Of a stretch of DNA of 64,000 nt, positions 24,385 through 37,710 are shown piece after piece (within the stretch, counting starts at the first letter, position 1; the number at the start of each line of letters is the position of its first letter). The DNA is from Sebastes aleutianus (taxonomy: Eukaryota; Chordata; Actinopteri; Perciformes; Sebastidae). Location: contig CAKAKS010000004.1 of NCBI GenBank assembly GCA_916700875.1, positions 16,851,444 to 16,915,443 on the forward strand. Direction: 5' to 3'. Under the pieces are notes generated by a model that worked only from the letters and a program-made list of their open reading frames with translations, was not told the DNA's origin and ran no database searches. The translations under genes were made by a program, and so were the position numbers.

Positions 24385-25613
24385 GAGCAGAGGTTGGAAG
24401 TGAGTGGTGAAGCAAGAGAAAGAGAGCGAGCAACCAACAGATCAACAGTCAAAAATTCAAAGATATTCAATTTACAATGATATCAAACACAAAAATGCAG
24501 CAAATCCTTACACTTTAAAGGATGATGTTTGTTTTTGCTGATTATCAAAATGTTGGATATAAATCCCTTGGCCAACAACATATTAATTTCAGCACTACTG
24601 TACATTTTGTAAAAAGAGTGCGTCATACAGTATGTTATTTATCGTATTTTATCGTAGTGATGAAAACCCAGTCTGAGTTTTGTCTGAAAAGTGCCGTTGT
24701 TTACGACGGATGCGTCAGAGCTCCAAGTCAGACTCCAGCTTGTGTGTAACAGATCGCTCCCTACCTCCTACCGCACGAGGAAAGCACAATTACCTGTTCT
24801 TGTCGAGGCATACAGGCCCTGTCAACAGCGCCTCGTGCATAATACATACCTGACATTCTGCTAACGTTACCTGCCACATGTAACCAGTCACACTGTAAAA
24901 GGTGTTTGTCTGCTCCCCCGCCACTCCAAATGCTAGATATTTAAAATTAATGGCTGTGATTAAGATACTTTAAAACCCGCAAATGGTATATTTAAATATT
25001 AAGTCACATGTAATTAAGCAGGGAGAAATATTCATTCCCGTTGTTAGGGCAATTATAACAATTTCCATCAAGGGATTTCTCAGCTTGACTTTTGTTCTGT
25101 GCAATAGTGATTAACATTATGGTTAATTGAAGTCATTTTCCAAGACTTGGGGTATTTCTTATTCCCTGGCCTTTGAAAAAAGGACGCTGGCTGGACAGAG
25201 TGGCCTGGTGTGGAGTATTAACGACATGATTTTCTCCTCTGTGGTTCCTTCCTGTGAGCATATTTAACTGAGCGTAGGGGGGTCGTCCCCTGGTGGCTGA
25301 GGAGGTCAGTCTCCCCTGTGGGAGCGGTGACTCAGCGGCCAGTCGGAGATGAGGGCTCAGTGGGGAAACGCCACTCAGGTTAGCATCGATTTCCTTATAT
25401 CACTCAGAAAAAAACAAGTTGATGGTGTGATGTCCAGCTTGTTGGGCAATAACAGCCATATAGTAACACACCATTTAATGTTTTTCCTCATCAGACAAGC
25501 CCATTAAAACTATCAGTAATTAAGCTATTAACTGAGTTGTAGGTAAAACTTGATAGTTTAAATATAGTAGAATGGTTCTAAACACTTAAAGTTGCCCCAC
25601 AATCAAAAATATG
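24385..25613. other. Noncoding DNA, CNE-like at 24930-25160
   Basis: Positions 24930-25160 are non-repetitive AT-rich sequence with TTTAAAATTAATGG, ATGTAATTAAGC, ATATTCATT and GGTTAATTGAAG words, the texture of developmental conserved noncoding elements. No exon or repeat terminus is seen. Conservation is untested. Confidence 0.4.
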
Positions 25614-26060
25614 TAGGGATGCACTGATATTGGGCCGATACTGACTCAAATAGCTGTATCGGGTATAGGTGACAATGGGGCCAATCTATTCAATTCAATT
25701 CTATGTTTATATATTATATACATTATATACTCGAATTTAAGATTTGACCAATTTGTTGCTGCATTAAAAAGGTTCACACTTGTAATTCCTGTTGATTTTT
25801 AAGTTTTTTTACCAAGTTGCTGGTGTACTTTTTATTATTCTAATCATAAATAACAATTCAGTACATTTATATCTATGTATTTGTTTGTTACATTTTGTTT
25901 TAAAAAGTTAGGAAAGCAATGTTTAAGTCAAGCCTGATGCTGCCAAACACATAAAAGAATGATCCCAGTCACTTCCACACAGTGAGGCATACAGATTATT
26001 AACTAAACCCGGGTATCGGATAAGTATTCGGTATAGAGCCAGTACCTAAAGCCCAGGTAT
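25614..26060 (+). repeat. Non-autonomous element with TAGGGATGCACTGATA end
   Basis: The left terminus TAGGGATGCACTGATATTGG is followed by GGGTATAGGTGACAATGGGG. Near the right end are GGGTATCGGATAAGTATTCGG words, which are inverted relatives of the left. It belongs to the same broad end type as the element at 6088-7050. The extreme right terminus is not intact. Confidence 0.55.
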
Positions 26061-26470
26061 CACAGACCCTTCTCATTCCTAGAGCTTCAAATACCGACGC
26101 TTTGTCATGGCCGTTGGGGTTAGATACCGACGCTAAGATAGGGACCCTTTAGCAACGGTATGAGATGCACCGGGCTTTCCATTAACTACAATGTAAACCC
26201 ATACGGGTCAACATTAAACACTCAGGAAAAGTGCGTGTCGTGACGTAGCTTTAAGAGCGAAAAAGAGACACACTGGTTGGGCGGAAGGGGAGGTGGATGA
26301 GTCCAACAAGCACAAGGCTTTCATCCAGGAGACCGCTGTTTGTGTCCCGTGCGTCACGTAACAATCATCTGTTCGTTCATGTCTTGCGTTCACAACGTTT
26401 AGTGTCATTTTCACTGTACAAATGTAGTAGTTTTAAGCCCAACCATGTTGTTTTTTCCTAAACCTAATTA
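26061..26470 (+). repeat. Dispersed repeat, unknown class
   Basis: It contains duplicated TACCGACGCT words (26094 and 26128) and ends with TTTTTTCCTAAACCTAAT. That last motif recurs (TTTTCCTAAACCTAAC) in the insert at 40712-41190. Positions 26200-26400 resemble fish dispersed repeats I recall. It is noncoding. Confidence 0.4.
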
Positions 26471-29400
26471 TAGTGGTTTTACTGCCTGATTTTGTGACAT
26501 CACTACTAGTTTGGCAGCCACTCATGCTCCAGTTAAAGATGTGGAAACTTCAAGCCTCCAGGTCACTGAGAATGGAAGTGAAGTAGGAAACATTTTGTGT
26601 TTCATAGTTAAACTTTGAAATTGACAATATTTGCATATTTTTCAATGAGGGAGAAGGAGAAGATGCTTTTAAAGAATTTTCAGAAATTTTACCCTTTGGA
26701 AAAAAAACATATCAGACACTAATTATAATTCCAAGCAGATTATTTTTCATATGCTCTTTTAAAAAACAATGTCAAGAGGTGGTCTTTAATAGGACCAGGA
26801 CTGCATCAGCCCATATAGTTCCTGCATCATGGAGATGCTGCCAAGATAATCTCACTTTTCTTATTTCACAAGAACTTTGCCTGCTGCCTCAAGTGGTATT
26901 AATAACTGCCAGTGCTGCTGAGATTAAGTTTTAATGGCGATGTGGTTGAGTGAATTATATAATGTGAAACAAAAGTAACCAACGCTGACATTTGTCAGTC
27001 AAACTGACAAACTGTTAGATTGTCATCTGTTTATGCAACAACTTCTTTATTGTTTCTCATTTGCCAAAGTTGACATTTCATTACTCTAAATCTGTTTATA
27101 TCATCATGTGATGATGATGCCTCGATTTCAGCTAATTGCTCTTGTACAGAGAGCGTGCAGTCAAACGGTGGCCCCTCTGTTAAGATGCTCAAATCAAGAC
27201 ATAATTGTCCCCCGGCATTCACGCCAGACAGTACAACTCCATTTCCAAATCTGTCTTAGTGTAAGTAATACGCCTGCATACTGTCATGAGTGACACGGGC
27301 CTCTTCTCTGCGGCGCCATGACCCGTTTTAAAGATCATCGCCAGCCCATGAGCATGCACCCAGCAGTTGTCCTCCCTCTGAATGTTATTACAGAGGGAAG
27401 CAAGGTCAGATTGCAGAGATGATGATACATGGGAAGCACTTTTGAAATAAGAAAGTCCTCTTTTTTTTTTTCGCCGCTGCGTCGCATATTGACCTTGGCA
27501 TTTCTGACAATAGCATCCATCACACACACATGAAACCTTTCCAACAGGCAACGCCGGTCTGCTGAGCAGCCAAGTGAATCAGATTAAGGAATAACACTAG
27601 TAGATGGATGCCTGACGTCAAAGCGGCAGAGGGATCAACCTCCCTGTTCCTCGTGCATTCCACTTCCTCTGCACGCCCCCTGCGCTGCCTGGCTGGGTTA
27701 TGTTTCTCCCATTTTGACACGAATGATTAACGGCCACGGGATCGCTGTGTTTTTGATCGATACTACAGCATTATGGCGGTAATTAATTCAGTGGAGCATT
27801 GAGAGGTTGTCGATTGAATCATCTGCCGACCGCGGCCCATCGGTTTAGAAAAGTTAAAGTTCTGTGAGAATAAAGTCTATTACTCATGTATAATTCAACC
27901 ACTCCCTCCATACTTTGTTTGTTTTTCGTTCAACATTATTTCTATATTGCAAGTTATTATAATTTACTATAATTTAAAAAGCCTGCCTTGTAATAAAGTG
28001 AAACTCAGTACCTTTATGGCCTTTCCAGCTAATCACTGCATGACATCCCTTATAGGACTAATGAAGTACCCATTCACTGCGAAAGCTTGTTTTTGAGTAT
28101 CTTGTATGTCTGGTTTCAATTTTCCACAACCATTAATGGTTGCATTATTGTGAAATAAATATAAAAAAGGATCTCACAAAGAAATTACTCATTTCACCGA
28201 GTTCACAAAGTAGGACACCAGGCTGAAAGTTGCTTTGCTCTGGGGTTTGAAAGCAGCCACAGTTTGATCTCGCTAGTTGAGACATCCTGCAACAACTGAG
28301 GAACAATAACACCGGACTTAGAGAATAACTTGATCACTTTATGCTTTTGTTTAAGTTAAGAACACTATTTGTTTTGTTCTGAGACTGTGTCCTCAATAAA
28401 ATCAAACCACGAACAGTTTCAGTTTTAATGAGAATTTGTTTAAAGGGATACTATTAAAACATTTTACTATCAAGGCTGTTGTTCTTAACAACAGTCAGCG
28501 CTCCCTCAGGTGCTTTCGTGAAACAATTTTTACTGATTATATAATGAATGAGAAAAACATTTCAGTTAATGCTCGAGTTTCGGAGAGAAACTCAGACTAC
28601 AACACCGCCAGAGTGTGCAGGGTGCCAGCATGGAAAAAGACATTAACACAGTGCACGTGTGGCTGTGTGTGTGCATGTAGGTGTGTGTGCATGTATGTGT
28701 GTGTTGCAGAGAAGGGCTGCACTGAAGTACTCAGCTGGGAGCATCCAGTCAGTGACCCCTGTCTTTCCAACTGTGTGGAGAGAACTCTTCAGTGTGCATG
28801 CATGAGTGTGTGTGTGTGTGTGTGTGTGTGTAGGACAGAAAGAGAGAGACAAAGAGAGAGCGAGATAGAAGTACAGCACAAAGAACAGAGGAGCATTGTG
28901 CGGCGCCGAGGCTCCGAGCACGTCGTGCACACGCTGCAGCTCACGTAGCACGGCCCGAGGAGAAGTCCTGAACCGCACTGGCCTTTGCACTTTGCACCGA
29001 CACCGACTCACACAGGGCGAGGTGGCCGCCTCGCTGTATCTGTCTGGTCAAGCCAGGTTCAACACACTTTGTAAGCCGTGGAGAAACAGCACACTCACTG
29101 TACGCAATCTGAAGTTGTTTCTCATTTAACATTCAATACTGGCGCACATTTATCCTCTCAAGCATCTTTTTCAGCACAGATTTTGGAAAATGAAAACTAT
29201 ATGAATTTAAATTTTAAACTGATAATGCGTCTTAAATGAGTGTTGAAAATCTATTGCAGTAAAATTTTAAATAAAAAACAAAACATGTTAAAAAAAAATG
29301 TAATTTTACACTAAACATTAAATTGAAAATTTAAAAAATAATCTTTTTATTTTATGTTCAAATTGTGCTGCTTTTGCAGATGCAAACCGCAGACTAGATG

Positions 29401-29640
29401 TCAAATGTTATTAATTAGAACATGTCCAAGCATCTGTGGTCCTTGGCATGTAACATTTTTCTTTCAAAATAAAACCACTTTTGATTTATCTAGACAATAA
29501 CTTAGACATAATTTAAACCCCGCACTGAATATTCTCATATTCTCTATAGCTAGAAATTGAGTCAATTTATGTATATATTGCAATACTGTTGAAGGCACAA
29601 TCGCTTACTTTTACATACAATCCTCATTTTCATATGCATA
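26471..29640. other. Noncoding desert with CpG-rich patch
   Basis: No exon is recognised. GT tracts lie at about 28662-28706 and 28806-28831. A CpG-rich patch (about 28896-29040) follows an AGAGAGACA-type purine run. It could be a promoter for an unannotated noncoding transcript, but no TATA, splice or coding signal supports this. The surrounding open frames (up to 170 codons) run through the microsatellite. Confidence 0.45.
28806..28831. repeat. (GT)n microsatellite
   Basis: Thirteen GT units are followed by a purine-rich AGAGAGACAAAGAGAGAG stretch. Confidence 0.95.
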
Positions 29641-29882
29641 TGGTACTATATTTTTATACTATTTATGTCATCACTTTTTTTCTCTTACAACTTATTGTCA
29701 CTTTAAGGTATCATTAATCTTTCTATCTTATTAATGTTATTAGAGCTTATTATTATCATTTTATTTGTATCTTTTATTGCTAAGTTGACCTGTTCTCTCA
29801 TCCTATACATTTCATTGTAACGCTGACCCTGAGTTAACCTACATATGACAAATAAAACTGAACTGAACTAGAATATAGAGAT
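29641..29882 (+). repeat. Retroposon-like 3' tail
   Basis: AT-rich sequence runs into CATATGACAAATAAAACTG followed by repeats of ACTGA. A terminal ATGACAAATAAA with a short tandem tail is typical of fish LINE 3' ends. No reverse-transcriptase coding is visible upstream, so it is a severely 5'-truncated insertion. The left boundary is a guess. Confidence 0.4.
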
Positions 29883-32800
29883 TTAGGCAAAGTTAAAGAA
29901 GAGGTGAATTGGTGGAAAGTAAAAAAATATATATAGATATAATATATGTTTTATCTGCTAAAAATCATAACTGCCCGTCACCGAAAATTTTTAGAAACCA
30001 TATATGATGAGCAAATCTTCGTCCGTACCGTAAGATCATGTGCTGGTGCAACTAAGTTAAGTTTTGGTAACTGCCATTCAAAATGAAATGCACTGTAACA
30101 AACATTTGTCATAAATCTACAATGGTTTTGGATATAAACGTAAAAATGAAAATGTTATTTAAAGAACAATTTCTTTCCTCCTCTGCAGTTACAACCAAAA
30201 TTTTGAAAAAAAAAAAACATACATTTTTTTTTTTTCCTTTTATCAGTCTCAGCGTGATGGTGTTTTTCCACAATCAAGTTTTACGGTGTGCCAGCAGGAC
30301 ACCGTGTCCACGGGGACTCTCCGGAGAAAGAGGTGAGTACCAGGTGCTGCATGCGGACCCTCTCATGCTATTACCACCAGACTGTCATGGCTTTCTGTCC
30401 CATTTTACCTTTCCTACACCCTCCCCCAACCCTGCAAGACAACAGGATGGCACCACAACAGCTGCATGTTCTGCAGCTTTGTCCATTTACAGCATATTTC
30501 ATAGTCTTCGTGGAATTTTTTTTTTTCCTCCTTAGTTTCGTGAAATGGAGACCGCCGTGTAGCACAAAACATGGAGGACTCATTTTGTGTAGGCAACTTG
30601 CAAGCATAGAGGCTCAAAACTAAAATGGAGAGGGTGATTTTCATTTTTTTTGGAGGGGGGAAGAGAAGGCGGTAGTGTAGAGTTGCAATGCACCCGAACG
30701 ACATTCTCCTCAAACGTGGACTTGGAGCACCCTCTACCCATCACAAGTCAAAATGCAGGCCCACTCCAGAGTCCTCCCATTACTACGTCTGTAATTGTCT
30801 GGGAGCCAGGCTTTGCTCCTGCTCTCCAGAATTTTAACAGAAACCATGAGAGGGGAGGCTTCTTTAAAGGCTTCATCAACTGTGACCAACCGCCGTCAGC
30901 AGTAACCCATGTTATACAGGCCGCAGTTATGACACCCTCAAAGGGCTGCCCCCGAGGAGGCAGGCGACAGGGAGGGGGGTACAAGGGGAACAGGGCCTCA
31001 GAAGTTTCCCACCTTCCCTTGAACCGCAGCCGCGAACCCTCGGCAGGAGGTGGACAGGGCCAGCTTTGAAAAATAACACCTTTGTGATCCCCAGTGTTTG
31101 GGGATGGATCGTGGTCTGCAGATGGCTCCGGATACTCTCTCTATGGATGGATGGGACAGACAGAGAGACGGAAAAAGAGAGCAGACTATACGCTCTGTTT
31201 CATCCAAGTTTCCAATTAACATGATTTCTAAATATTATCTCTAAGTTATTTTATTATTCTAATAATGCAGTTTTAGGAAAAGATTGTATGCTTCATCAGA
31301 AGGTTGCAAGGACAACAGTCCGTGCTCAATAACGCTGACAACACGTGCAATTACAATACTGTAACTAAATGCAAACTAAGATGTTCAACAGTAAGCAGTT
31401 TTACAACAGGGCCTCCTCTAACACAGTCGTGATGATGAATATGAGCTGCAATTAAGTTATACAGAAACGCCGCCATCATTCTGGAAGTTCACACGTGTCC
31501 TGCATGTGGCTAGCTAATGGGCGTGAGCGCAGAACTGAGAAGCAGACGTAGAAACCGGGAGCCAACAGAGTTTTGAACAGGGGGGAATAAATTATTACGG
31601 GCCCGGCAACGGTGACAGCGTTTTTCCCCCCAGTCTGGGGGGAAGAAAACAGCGCGCTGAACTTCTAACCCCGGATTCTGAAATCATTTTTAGCCGCAGT
31701 TGACAGTCAGTAACCGGCACTTGACAGCGAGCTCACGGAGGGCTGGTGACACTTTCCTGCGTCTCAGCGGGGTCCTCCAAGGATCCAGCCCTCTGTAAAG
31801 GTGATCGGCTGTTGTGCTGTTTTTCTTTCCCTCCTCTTGGCTCGCACTATGGAATAGAGCAGGTTTGATCTCCTTCCCACCTCATTTACATCTTTCTCTC
31901 TCCTTGTTCGGGTTGCTAGCATCATGGGAAGATCAAATAACTCAAAGGCAGATGTCACAGTGTGAACATCCTCTTTTAAGCGACCAATAATACATATCAG
32001 TGACACAAAATGATGGATTTTATTCAAGTGAAATAGCCAGACTCATTTTGGTAATATTGGTCTTCTTTTAAACTTTTTTTTTACTACATGTCTTGGAAGG
32101 TTTTCCACCCACAAATTTAATGTGATGATTGTGTTACAGTATTCATATAACAACTCAGCTCACAAAGTCAGCGTGAGTGCCAGTCTGGGAGCTCGGTGCA
32201 GAAGACGGTGCCTCGTGAAGGCTTGTGTTGCCTCCAAACAGCTGTGGTGCCTCTTTTGTGTTATTTGGAGGGCCTGTTGCCCCTGCTCTATTCAGGGCTT
32301 TCACACCAGTCTCACTCACTTCTCACTCCCTGGGTTCCTCCTCACAGGTCATAAATTAAGCAGAGGGAGGGGAGGCTTCCAGATCAGAGAAAAAAGATCA
32401 GTCAGAACCTCATTTCAGTTTTTTATCACACATTCTGCGATATGACAGCGCCGAAAGAGTCAAAGTTTCATAAGCAACAGTAAGAAGCGAACCTGCTGCT
32501 CGGAGGGCAATTCTCTGATGTAAAGACAAGTCTGTGGATTAAGTTAAGACAGAGGGTTTTTGGGGATTTATCCACTTGGGGCCACACTGCTGTTGACACT
32601 ATATGTTATTTTAATGAGTGTTGCGGCGTTGTGGTTAATGTGGCCACAGCTCATGGCTCAGAGGTGCTGCTAGGCTGTGCATGTGTGTGTGCATGAGAGA
32701 GTTGGTAGGGGGTGGCGGGGGGGTCACAATATGGTTATGGTGACAAGCACTGGGATAACTCATACCGCCTCTCCTGTCAAAACAAATACTGGCCTACTTG

Positions 32801-35800
32801 AAGTGAATGAGGCTGGCAGCGGCGTACTTTACGGTAACTGGAGAACGCTTTTGATGCCGCAGACTTTTATTTTCCTCCATTTGTTCAGACGGACTCCTCT
32901 CTCATTTTCACTATTCAGATTTTTTTTTTTTTTTTTAAATGCATCATGATGGACATATTGTATTCAGTAGGGTCGACATACTCAACCCAGCAGTGCATAC
33001 TGTGACAATGACTTAATGACATGAATAGGGGAAATATTGCACAGTTCAGTAGCTTGTATTGCGTGCCATTATCCCTTTGTGAAACAGAAAGATCAAAATT
33101 ATGAAATATCATGCGACACATGTGGGATCTATTCAGCGGTATCACAAAACTCCCATTGAAAAACGGTTAAATGGCTTCGCATGAGGCTGTGTACAGAACC
33201 ATATGGACGCCTCCACATCTCCTCATTTCATACATGTTTCTTTTGACATCAATAATGCCTCGGTATCCAGTGGCGCTTGGAACGCATCCAAAACAATTAT
33301 AAAGTTGCCGTGGAAACTGAGGTCCTGTGCCAGGGTGAGGCACACTGTCTGCGCTCAGATAACCGCATGGAAAGTCACAGCAAACAAAGCGCTTGACAGG
33401 GGTGCAGAAATGGGAGAAATAAAAAAAAAGAGGGAGGGAGGTGAGGGATGGGCAGAGGTGAAGAGACAGAGACGGAATAACAAAAGCGGCGAATGAGGCA
33501 AATGTGGACATCCAGAGATGATGAAATCATGCACAATAGATTTGCATTTTTGTGTGTGTGAATTACACACATATTGTGATAGGGACATTTATAAAACCTA
33601 CTCTCCAAACAACACTAGAAAAAGTCAGATTTAGTCTGAGATTCAGTGTTGAGGTTCACTTAAAGGTTAGGCAGGTATAGCAACACTATGTGCATGTTTG
33701 TGTGCACATGAATGAATATTATCATGGCAAACTAACACACAACCCCTCGGTGACATGTGCAATTTTGTGTGCGGGAACATTGGGACCGGTGTAATGTATT
33801 GTAACCTTATGCTAACCTAATGAACAAGAGGATGAAAGCGGTGTAATGGAGGCGTTTTTACATTCATCTTTAGGCTCCTCATTATGCGCCGAATATGACA
33901 ACCTCGTTAGGAGTGCACGAAAGATTACCCATGCGGGTAAAGAGCACCACCTTAACGCCAAAAAAAAAAAAAAAACACACAAACACACAGAAAAATTGTA
34001 AAACAGGTAGGAATGTAGAGAGCAGAGAATGTACAATCGGTGCACACACACACACACATAAACCCCTGGTGGGAGTAACTGGGCTCTTGGAGTCAGAAAG
34101 ACAATCTGACTGGCTTTCAAAGACCCCTGACTGTCCGGTCTGTTTATTCAGATGGGAGCACAGACCGCCACCATTTCAGAGTCATTGCATTACTTTGTTT
34201 TGATCTCACTGATGAAGAACATAAGTTTCGGGGTTGTGGTTGGACAGTCGGGGTGATAAAAAGGGCCCTAGACGCAAACAAACAGTTTTATTTTACAAGT
34301 GATGCAGTGTGTTTGAAGCTTAAATACCTAAAAAGTTAAAAATGTAAAGAAAATACAATACATTTGTTTATTTGTACAGCACAAAACACACCACTTATTA
34401 TATATGCAGTGTTTTCTAGGCTATGTTAGGTCACTGTAAGCAATTACAGTAACATGAATCAATTAAAACATGTTTTTAGCTGTCTGTGCCTGAAGTGTCA
34501 GCAGATCTGCGTGCGAGTCATCATTTGTTCTCATTAGTGTTTCTTGGAGAAATCAGTAGCGCTTGAGGAAATCAGGTAATTTGTATTCGCAAATAAGGAT
34601 ACTCGGCCCAACAACGTCATGTCATTTGTAACGGGGCAGTAAGTGTGTTTGTGTACTGTGTGTAGATCAGTGTGTGTCTGTTTGGGACTATTTTGAAAAA
34701 GGCAATTTCTGCATTAGTCTTAGTAATGGCCACGAGGCCGAGCATCATTAGCTCAACACTGCTCTCCAGTGGATATAAAGTATAATAACCCACACATGTG
34801 TGGACATTAGATGGGTGTAAAGATTCTTCTCTTTAACATGTTAGTTACCGTCTTAAGGTTTGTAGAAGTTTGCGTTATTTTAACTATTATAAGCCACCAA
34901 TGTCTTTCAGATATTAGGCTATGTGATGCAGAGTAAGATTGGAAAAATGAACTTTTATAATTAGATTACTTCTTGTTTTTGACTTGTTTGCTCATCTACT
35001 TACTATATGCAACATGTAAATAAGGTTATGATGTTCCTTGACATGTCTTTTATAAGGGATTAGATTTGTCTTTCTCTTAACATTGAATTTATCAGATCAG
35101 AATAGTGAGCCTGCAGCTATAACTGCAGACCTTCATGTCTGTATTGCTTGTGTGTGCAGCTGAGTGACATGGAGTATAGCCTTGTGGTTTCAGCTGTCAA
35201 CAGTTCTTCCCCCACTGCATTGTAGGGACAACAAAACTATAGTGTATCTCATAACATGCAATTTTCTAGAAGACAGTAGATGTAACACAACCACTGCTTG
35301 ACATCTGATAGTATACTGTAAATTTAACCTTAACAGAAGAGCAATGCTATTCCTGAAGGATCACATTCATTCAGTCTTTATGTATTGTGTCTACACATAT
35401 TCCACATTTACATTGTTATTATTTACAAATGTATGTTTTATTGTGATGTTTATGTGTTGTTGTTAATGCCATGTGTCCTAATAAAAGACTAATATTCAAA
35501 CTGTTAGGATGGGTTATAGGGATATCTACAGGGACATTAAGACTAAGACATTCGAGTCTTATTACACTCTATTACACTGCAGCTGAGAGTTTCCTACACT
35601 GGTGAGTTATGCAGTGCTTTAACACCATGTCCATTGAGTTACATCACCCTGGATACAAATATCTTATGGCCACATAGTCTTACATGCAAACATGCAATGT
35701 ATTAATGTATGCATGCTTTTGACATTTAAAAATTTGAATGTCTCATTCGAAGACCTCATCATTTCTAAACTCTAAAACCATTACTATATATTTTTTTCAT

Positions 35801-36608
35801 CTGGCAAGGTCCAACATTATTGGAAGGGGTAAAAAAGGCCTTACTGTAGACTGGAGAACACATGCAAAAAAAAATGAAAGTACCATCTCAGAAATAACAA
35901 TAATGTTTGGAAAGACACAACAAAAAATCCTCTCGTAGGTTAATCACAGCTTTTAAAAACTATTCTCATGACTGTCAACAACTGTTGTTTTCTTCCACTA
36001 CTGTTTTCTTATTTAGATGGGTAATTTGAGCATAGTGCGTGCATGAGTGTGCATGTGTGTGAGTGTATTTCTGGTTATGTGTGGTGGGGCAGCCAGGTAC
36101 AGGGATCTTCAGTTTGGATTCCATGTTATACAGCATATTCTTTAGTAGCGAAAGAAGAATGTCACTTTATCTTTATTGAATTATATGCATTTTTAAAGAT
36201 AAAAATAATTCACAACAATAGGCATACAGCAAAATGACCCTAAAATTATCGGAGATTAAATTTAGTATATGATTTACTATAAATGACATACGTTATTTTT
36301 GTAAAACCCTTGGTAAAAACATCCCATTGTGCTGTGCATGTAATGTCAGATAATATCGTAATACATTTTACGCTTGCTTGTGTTATTGGTGACATCTAGA
36401 GGATGAACAACTAAAATATATTAATTTATCATCACTATAAAATAAATGTTTCTGAAACCTCTTAAGCTTCTAACATGTGCCTATTAATCAGAAATTACAG
36501 AAAAAAATAATTAGGTGCTGTAAAAATGAACAAACCAATGCATTGTTTATTATTTCTGTACAGCAGTCTGTTTAATACTGCAATATAGCATTTAGTGATA
36601 GTCTGATG
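29883..36608. other. Noncoding desert, no gene recognised
   Basis: Several homopolymer runs (A-run near 33960, T-run at 32920-32936) and (CA)n near 34032-34047 are present. Positions 31440-31760 are non-repetitive with higher GC and could be a regulatory patch. Splice-like GTGAGT at 30331 follows a short collagen-like Gly-X-Y frame but has no supported neighbours. Frames of 99-150 codons have no recognised domain. Confidence 0.5.
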
Positions 36609-36773
36609 CAGGGGTCAGCAACCTTTACTATCAAAAGAGCCATTTTAGGCAAACAAATAAATAAAATCTGTCCAGAGACGCAAAACATGTGAGCATTGTG
36701 ATGAAGGTAACACAGTTTATAGTCTAAGTATATAGTATATAAGTCTAACGCAGTGAGGGCCAAAGTGCAAATG

Positions 36774-37710
36774 TACTACAGAGTATTAGGGCACCATTGA
36801 GGGAAAAAACATCTGAGATTACAAGAATAAAGTCATAATATTACAAGAAAAAAGTCGTAACTTTACGAGAAAAAGGTTGTAATATTACGAAAATAAAGTC
36901 ATAACTTTACGAGAAAAAAATCATAATATTACGAGAATAAAGTCATAACTCTACGAGAAAAAAAAGTCGTAATACTATGAGAATAAAGTCATAACTTTAC
37001 GGGAAAAAAGTCATAATATTACGAGAATAAAGTCATAACTTTACGAGAAAAAAAGTCGTAATATTATGAGAATAAAGTCATAACTTTACGAGAAAAAAAG
37101 TCGTAATATTACGAGAATAAAGTCATAAGTTTACGGGGAAAAAAAGTCGTAATATTACGGGAATAAAGTCATAAATTTACGAAAAAAAAGTCGTAATATT
37201 ACGAGAATAAAGTCATAACTTTACGAGAAAAAAAGTCGTAATATTACGGGAATAAAGTCATAACTTTACGAGAAAAAAAAGTCGTAATACTATGAGAATA
37301 AAGTCATAACTTTACGAGAAAAAAGTCGTAACATCACAAGAATAAAGTCATAACTTTACGGGAAAAAAGTCATAATATTACGAGAATAAAGTCATTACTT
37401 TACGAGAAAAAAAGTTGTAATATTACGAGAATAAAGTCATTACTTTACAAGAAAAGTCATAATATTACGGGAATAAAGTCATAAATTTACGAAAAAAAAG
37501 TCGTAATATTACGAGAATAAAGTCATAACTTTACAAGAAAAAAAGTCTTAATATTAAGAGAATAAAGTCATAACTTTACAGGAAAAAAGAAAATAACACG
37601 TATAATTAGTACTTTATAATATTAGGACTTAATTCTCGTAATATTACGACTTTATTCTCAAAATCTCATATTTATTTTTTTCCTCAATGTGGCCCTAATA
37701 CTCCGTCGTA
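36774..37710. mobile_element. TA-flanked palindromic element nested in the hAT copy
   Basis: The left arm CTACAGAGTATTAGGGC (from 36776) is complementary to the right arm GGCCCTAATACTCCGTCG (to 37708). Complementarity continues inward through CATTGAGG/CCTCAATG, GAGATT/AATCTC and AATAAAGTC/GACTTTATT. Both arms are bordered by TA (36774-36775 and 37709-37710), as expected for Tc1/mariner-type insertion. The interior is a tandem array. Fish and other vertebrates carry many elements with the AGTATTAGGGCCAC terminus; this attribution is recall. Confidence 0.7.
36818..37590 (+). repeat. Roughly 45-bp minisatellite, about 17 units
   Basis: The array alternates two related half units of about 22 bp, AAAGTCATAACTTTACGAGA and AAAGTCGTAATATTACGAGA, with small A-run length changes between them. 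About 17 AATAAAGTCAT occurrences are counted by eye. The half units differ mainly at CATAACTTT versus CGTAATATT. CGTAATATTACG is itself a perfect palindrome in many units. The array ends near 37590, then one reverse-orientation unit follows (37634-37658). Confidence 0.9.

Noticed and set aside
28436..28948. 170-codon plus-strand frame
   Set aside because: It runs through GT and GA microsatellites that encode Cys/Val and Arg/Glu runs; nothing resembles a protein family.
30083..31069. Plus-strand frames of 150 and 139 codons and a collagen-like GERG | GTGAGT junction at 30330
   Set aside because: The collagen-like stretch is only about five triplets with no second exon of the same type nearby; the frames contain homopolymer-derived Phe/Lys runs.
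1..36600. Zic1/zic4 coding exons expected from synteny
   Set aside because: No C2H2 zinc-finger frame of ZIC type is present on either strand; they must lie outside the window.
36818..37590. CRISPR-like regular array
   Set aside because: Units are contiguous and diverge gradually, with no unique spacers, in a eukaryotic locus. It is a minisatellite inside a transposon.
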